Below are positions 60,935 to 64,000 of a stretch of DNA of 64,000 nt, piece after piece; position 1 is the first letter of the stretch, and the number at the start of each line of letters is the position of its first letter. Where the stretch lies: contig JAAPAO010000036.1 in NCBI GenBank assembly GCA_013115145.1, positions 1 to 64,000 of the forward strand. Direction: 5' to 3'. The position numbers and the translations under genes are program-made. The stretch is from Perkinsus chesapeaki (Eukaryota > Perkinsozoa > Perkinsida > Perkinsidae). The notes below the pieces were generated by a model. It worked only from the letters and a program-made list of their open reading frames with translations, had not been told where the DNA came from and searched no databases.

Positions 60935-63900
60935 CTATACTAAGGTTTGAGAGAGTGAATGGCAAAACCGTAGCCATCGCAGCTTACTGTCCATTTGCAG
61001 TCGTGGCTGGTCCAGGAATTCCCTCAAGGTAATCAAAGTCTCTGCAATAAGTGTAACATTAAGAACCTTCTGTGGCAAGCCCTTCATGGTGAGCAGCCAG
61101 AAGTTTTCCTCCGATATCCTCATCCTTCTATCATGGCTGTGCTTCAGGGATGCCATATCCTTCCAAAGGACCATCATAGGCTCCTTCGCCCGACATGGCA
61201 CCGAGCAGGTGCCTCGTCCAGGCACGTCACTGAGCTCTACGAACTCCCGAGAGAACGCTCCTTCCGGCATCGCCCGATCAAGAGCGACAGCGCAATGGCC
61301 CATAGAGTACGCCGTCCATGTTGTGATGTCTTTAAGGCGACCAACTGTCAACTGCCCACCTGCCATATTCAGCGTCTCCTTAGTTACGGTTAACAGAATC
61401 TCAGCAGCCATGTCACTTCGTCCGCCACCACCAGCCTTCCCTTCAACTGCCTTCATCTTATCCTTAAATCGCTCCTTCTTCCCAAAGAACATCTCAGATG
61501 CGAGTAGCTCGCACGCCTCTATCGGCACGTTAGCGATAGCTCTCTGCAAATGGGCCTTTAGATCCCTAAGTTGCATCGACACAGCCGGTGGCAGATGCCT
61601 CCACCAAGGATGTATATAGTTATTAATACCCATTAAAGCCAGCATAACTTGTCCCACCACAGTATTCACCTAACACACACCATTCACATACAGGCACTTA
61701 CCCTACTACCCACCGCACCACTTACCTGCTTCTCAGTAGTGGCCCTAGTACGCCGCATTAGGACAGCCAAACGCTTGTTAAGGTTCCTTCGTAGGTTCCT
61801 CTGGAGCAATAGTGCAGCCAAGTTGGCCAGCTTTGTCCTCATTAACCTCTTCCTTTCCTCTTCCATTGCCTCCAGCTCGCCAAATAGCATGACCTTCACC
61901 TCAAGACTAGCTTGCCACCTTCTCCAGCAAGACTGAATCCTTGTCGCTGCTGCAACCTAGCAAGACATTAACTTTTGCCCATACCACTACTCCCCCAAAC
62001 CTACCCTTCTTCGCAGAGCTGTTCGATCCAAGAAGCCCTTAACCAGTGCCTGGACCCTCAGAACCGTCTTCAACTGTCGCTGCATTCGTGCCCGGACCAA
62101 GACCCCTCTTAAAATCCCCTGTATCGTAGCTGCCTTCTCCTGCATATCCCTCACAGGTTTCCTTCCATACCAGTAGCCTCGCAGAACCCTCTGAATATCT
62201 GTGGCCACCCTGTTCATATCAGCCAAGGCCTTCTGCGTCAGTTTCATCCGCCAGTAGCTCTGGATCTTAGCAGCTTTCATATGCTTCACCATCAGCCTCC
62301 TTCGTTCAGCCATGCCACGGAAGGTGGCCTGCACCTTTGATATGCGTTGATGTGTGAGCTGATAATCGGCTCGCGCTCGGAACTTTCTGTACCAGCTCCG
62401 CAAGATCATCGCATTTGAACCGTGCCGGCCGAAGAATCTCTGAGCATCCCACATACGCTTACAGGACGCGATCATAGTCACAGCGTCCGTCTGCCGCCGG
62501 ACACGCTTTCGTACCTAACTTCTCAGATTGCCTCCAAGGCGTGCTCGAGGCCGAAGGCTTACCAATGCTCCACGAATAAACTTCTGCAGTTTAAGCAGTG
62601 CCGTCTGCTCCGCGGACTTCTGGTGTATGTAGGCCGGGTCATCCGTGATCACGTCATGAGCGAAGCTGTAGTAGAAACCATCAGCGTCGGGCGCCAACCG
62701 AGGGGGGTTGAGCCGAGCCAGATGCCAGTGATCAGCGGGGCACTGCTGGAGTGCTGCCTCGAACGCTTCTCGTGGGAAGAAGAGCCATTGGCACTGACAT
62801 GGCCCAGTCTTGTCCGATTGATTGTCTCTGGCTAGGAAGCGTCGACGATTGCAAAAGCCAACGTTGACAAATGGAAGGGCATCGCTGAACATGGCGGCCT
62901 CGGCCTTGGTGAGATAACTGAAGGTGAGATTAGGGAGATGAAGGTAAGGGAAGCAGAGGACTTACCGGCAGCCCGGCAAGGGGTATGCCCAGTGACTTTT
63001 ACGCCGCTTGTGTACTGTACCATAGCAATCACAGCAGAAGTTATCCGTGCATTGCTGACACCATACCACCGAGTCCAGAACACCACACTCGCTGCACTTA
63101 ACCTGACCAAGAGGATCTTCCGGTAGTGGCAGAAGATATTCAAGAGCTCACTTTCAGAAAGCCACGATAGTCCCAGAGGAAATCGTTAAGTATGCAGTCA
63201 TTGAGATGCTCTCGGAATGCCTCCAGCATAGGATGGCAAACCTGTCCCTGGTCCATCGCCAACCTCGATGACTCATCTGTCCGCCGGCCAGCCCCAGCGA
63301 AGGCTCCTGCACCACCCCTATCGAGCTTGACATAATAACGCACATCCGAGCCTCTAATGATGACCTCCCAATCGGGTGGTAGGTTGTACTTCAAGGCAAA
63401 GTAGCAATACCAATAGTAGTGGTAGTTGCCGTGGATGCCCAGCTGCATGGCCATGCTCTTAATCTGCTTTGGAGTGATCACCACATGACCCTTAGTTCCA
63501 TCAGGATTCCCTGTAGCCCTCAATAGAAGGCGTAGACCATTGAGACCGGTAAGGGAGTAACGTTCCTCTTCAACACCCAGCACATCAGGAGCCAGGAACC
63601 GACTCTCGTTACTTGCCCTCCTTAAGTCATCAACGTGGACATATACCTGAAGGGATGAGGCACAGAGAGATGGATGCCATACCAGGCATGTTTGCCCTTG
63701 AGAATTTAGCATTCACTATGGCAAGATCTCCCAAATTCTGCTACCACAACTACCCACTATTTTTCAGCCGATGTATTTCTCAGAGCAAATTGCCTTACCT
63801 CCTCTTCATCCACCAGCCCTGCCTCCAGCAGATTCTGCATAGTAAGCTCTACTCTACCTCTCAAGATACCATCATTATCGCCCACCATAGCCCTGGTTAT

Positions 63901-64000
63901 GTTATCATCATCTTCGCTGCCATCTTGTAACTGCTTGATAAGATCGGCACTCTCTGACAAGTCTGCCTGCAGCTCCGTATAGGGCTGCAGCCAGTCCGGC
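60935..64000 (-). CDS. WW-like / B-box / multi-IQ protein (cut by right edge)
   Basis: The frame is open to the right edge (DLIKQLQDGSEDDDNITRAM). Exons then give YVHVDDLRRASNESRFLAP, a WW-like strand pair LPPDWEVIIRGSDVRYYVKL, and a B-box-type zinc finger: CSECGVLDSVVWCQQC, then TDNFCCDCYGTVHKRRKSH. A second WW-like element follows (ADGFYYSFAHDVITDDP). Then at least six IQ motifs occur: ALLKLQKFIRGALVS, ISKVQATFRGMAERRRL, AAKIQSYWRMKLTQKAL, ATDIQRVLRGYWYGRKPV, AATIQGILRGVLVRARM and VLRVQALVKGFLDR. The helical C-terminus has RLMRTKLANLAALLLQRNLR and ILLTVTKETLNMAGGQL, with an apparent stop at 60935. A perfect GTAAGC donor just before that stop suggests the gene continues leftward. It is probably a cytoskeletal or flagellar calmodulin-binding scaffold. 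Confidence 0.7.

Noticed and set aside
60967-60977. Eleven bases ACCGTAGCCAT matching the start of the dinoflagellate/Perkinsus spliced leader
   Set aside because: The match breaks off before the rest of the leader (no TTTTGGCTCAAG), there is no following donor and Sm-like site, and it lies in the intron or 3' region of the IQ gene. Probably chance.

Overview
This window is nuclear DNA from a eukaryote. Nearly every gene is split by short GT-AG introns, mostly 43-67 nt, and the genes encode actin, a U2AF large subunit, eIF5, an RNA polymerase III subunit, a KH-domain protein, several cilium/flagellum-type proteins and two nuclear tRNAs. The short introns, runs of same-strand genes, flagellar gene content and AG acceptors just upstream of start codons suggest an alveolate protist, most likely Perkinsus-like. 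That assignment is inference; no species marker was tested.

Layout, left to right. 1-8 kb, mostly minus: three tandem TauE/SafE-type membrane transporters (the first cut by the left edge) with a small Cys-pair protein between the first two, then a His/Gln-rich protein and a ZC2HC1-like zinc-finger protein. 8.4-18.5 kb, plus: actin, an ankyrin-repeat protein, an MLF-family protein, an unrecognised basic-tailed protein and a KH RNA-binding protein. 19.4-33.7 kb, minus: two class-3 aldehyde dehydrogenase paralogues, an RPC8-like Pol III subunit, phosphoenolpyruvate mutase, U2AF large subunit (with a 9 x 29 bp minisatellite upstream) and eIF5. 34.1-43.6 kb, plus: a polytopic membrane protein with LRR and EF-hand-like segments, a coiled-coil protein, an unrecognised multi-exon gene and a TPR plus Aha1N-like Hsp90 co-chaperone candidate. 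44.4 kb: tRNA-Gly(TCC). 44.7-50.5 kb, minus: an ASH-domain (HYDIN-like) protein and an acidic-tract protein. 51-53.5 kb, plus: a NicO/UreH-type metal transporter and a small secreted protein. 54.2-64 kb, minus: IQ-motif proteins, one with WW-like and B-box segments running off the right edge, and tRNA-Ile(AAT) on the plus strand in the gap between two of them.

The most notable signals are: a 369-bp block shared at about 99.5% identity by the two ALDH paralogues, visibly AT-rich and bounded inside exons (gene conversion or introgression); a predicted TPR-Aha1N fusion with a full carboxylate clamp; a PEP mutase with a mitochondrial-type presequence; and polypyrimidine-AG sites 12-27 nt upstream of several ATGs that would fit spliced-leader trans-splicing.

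Exon structures were assembled by eye from reading frame, GT/AG sites and family conservation. Where phases did not close, the entry says so.
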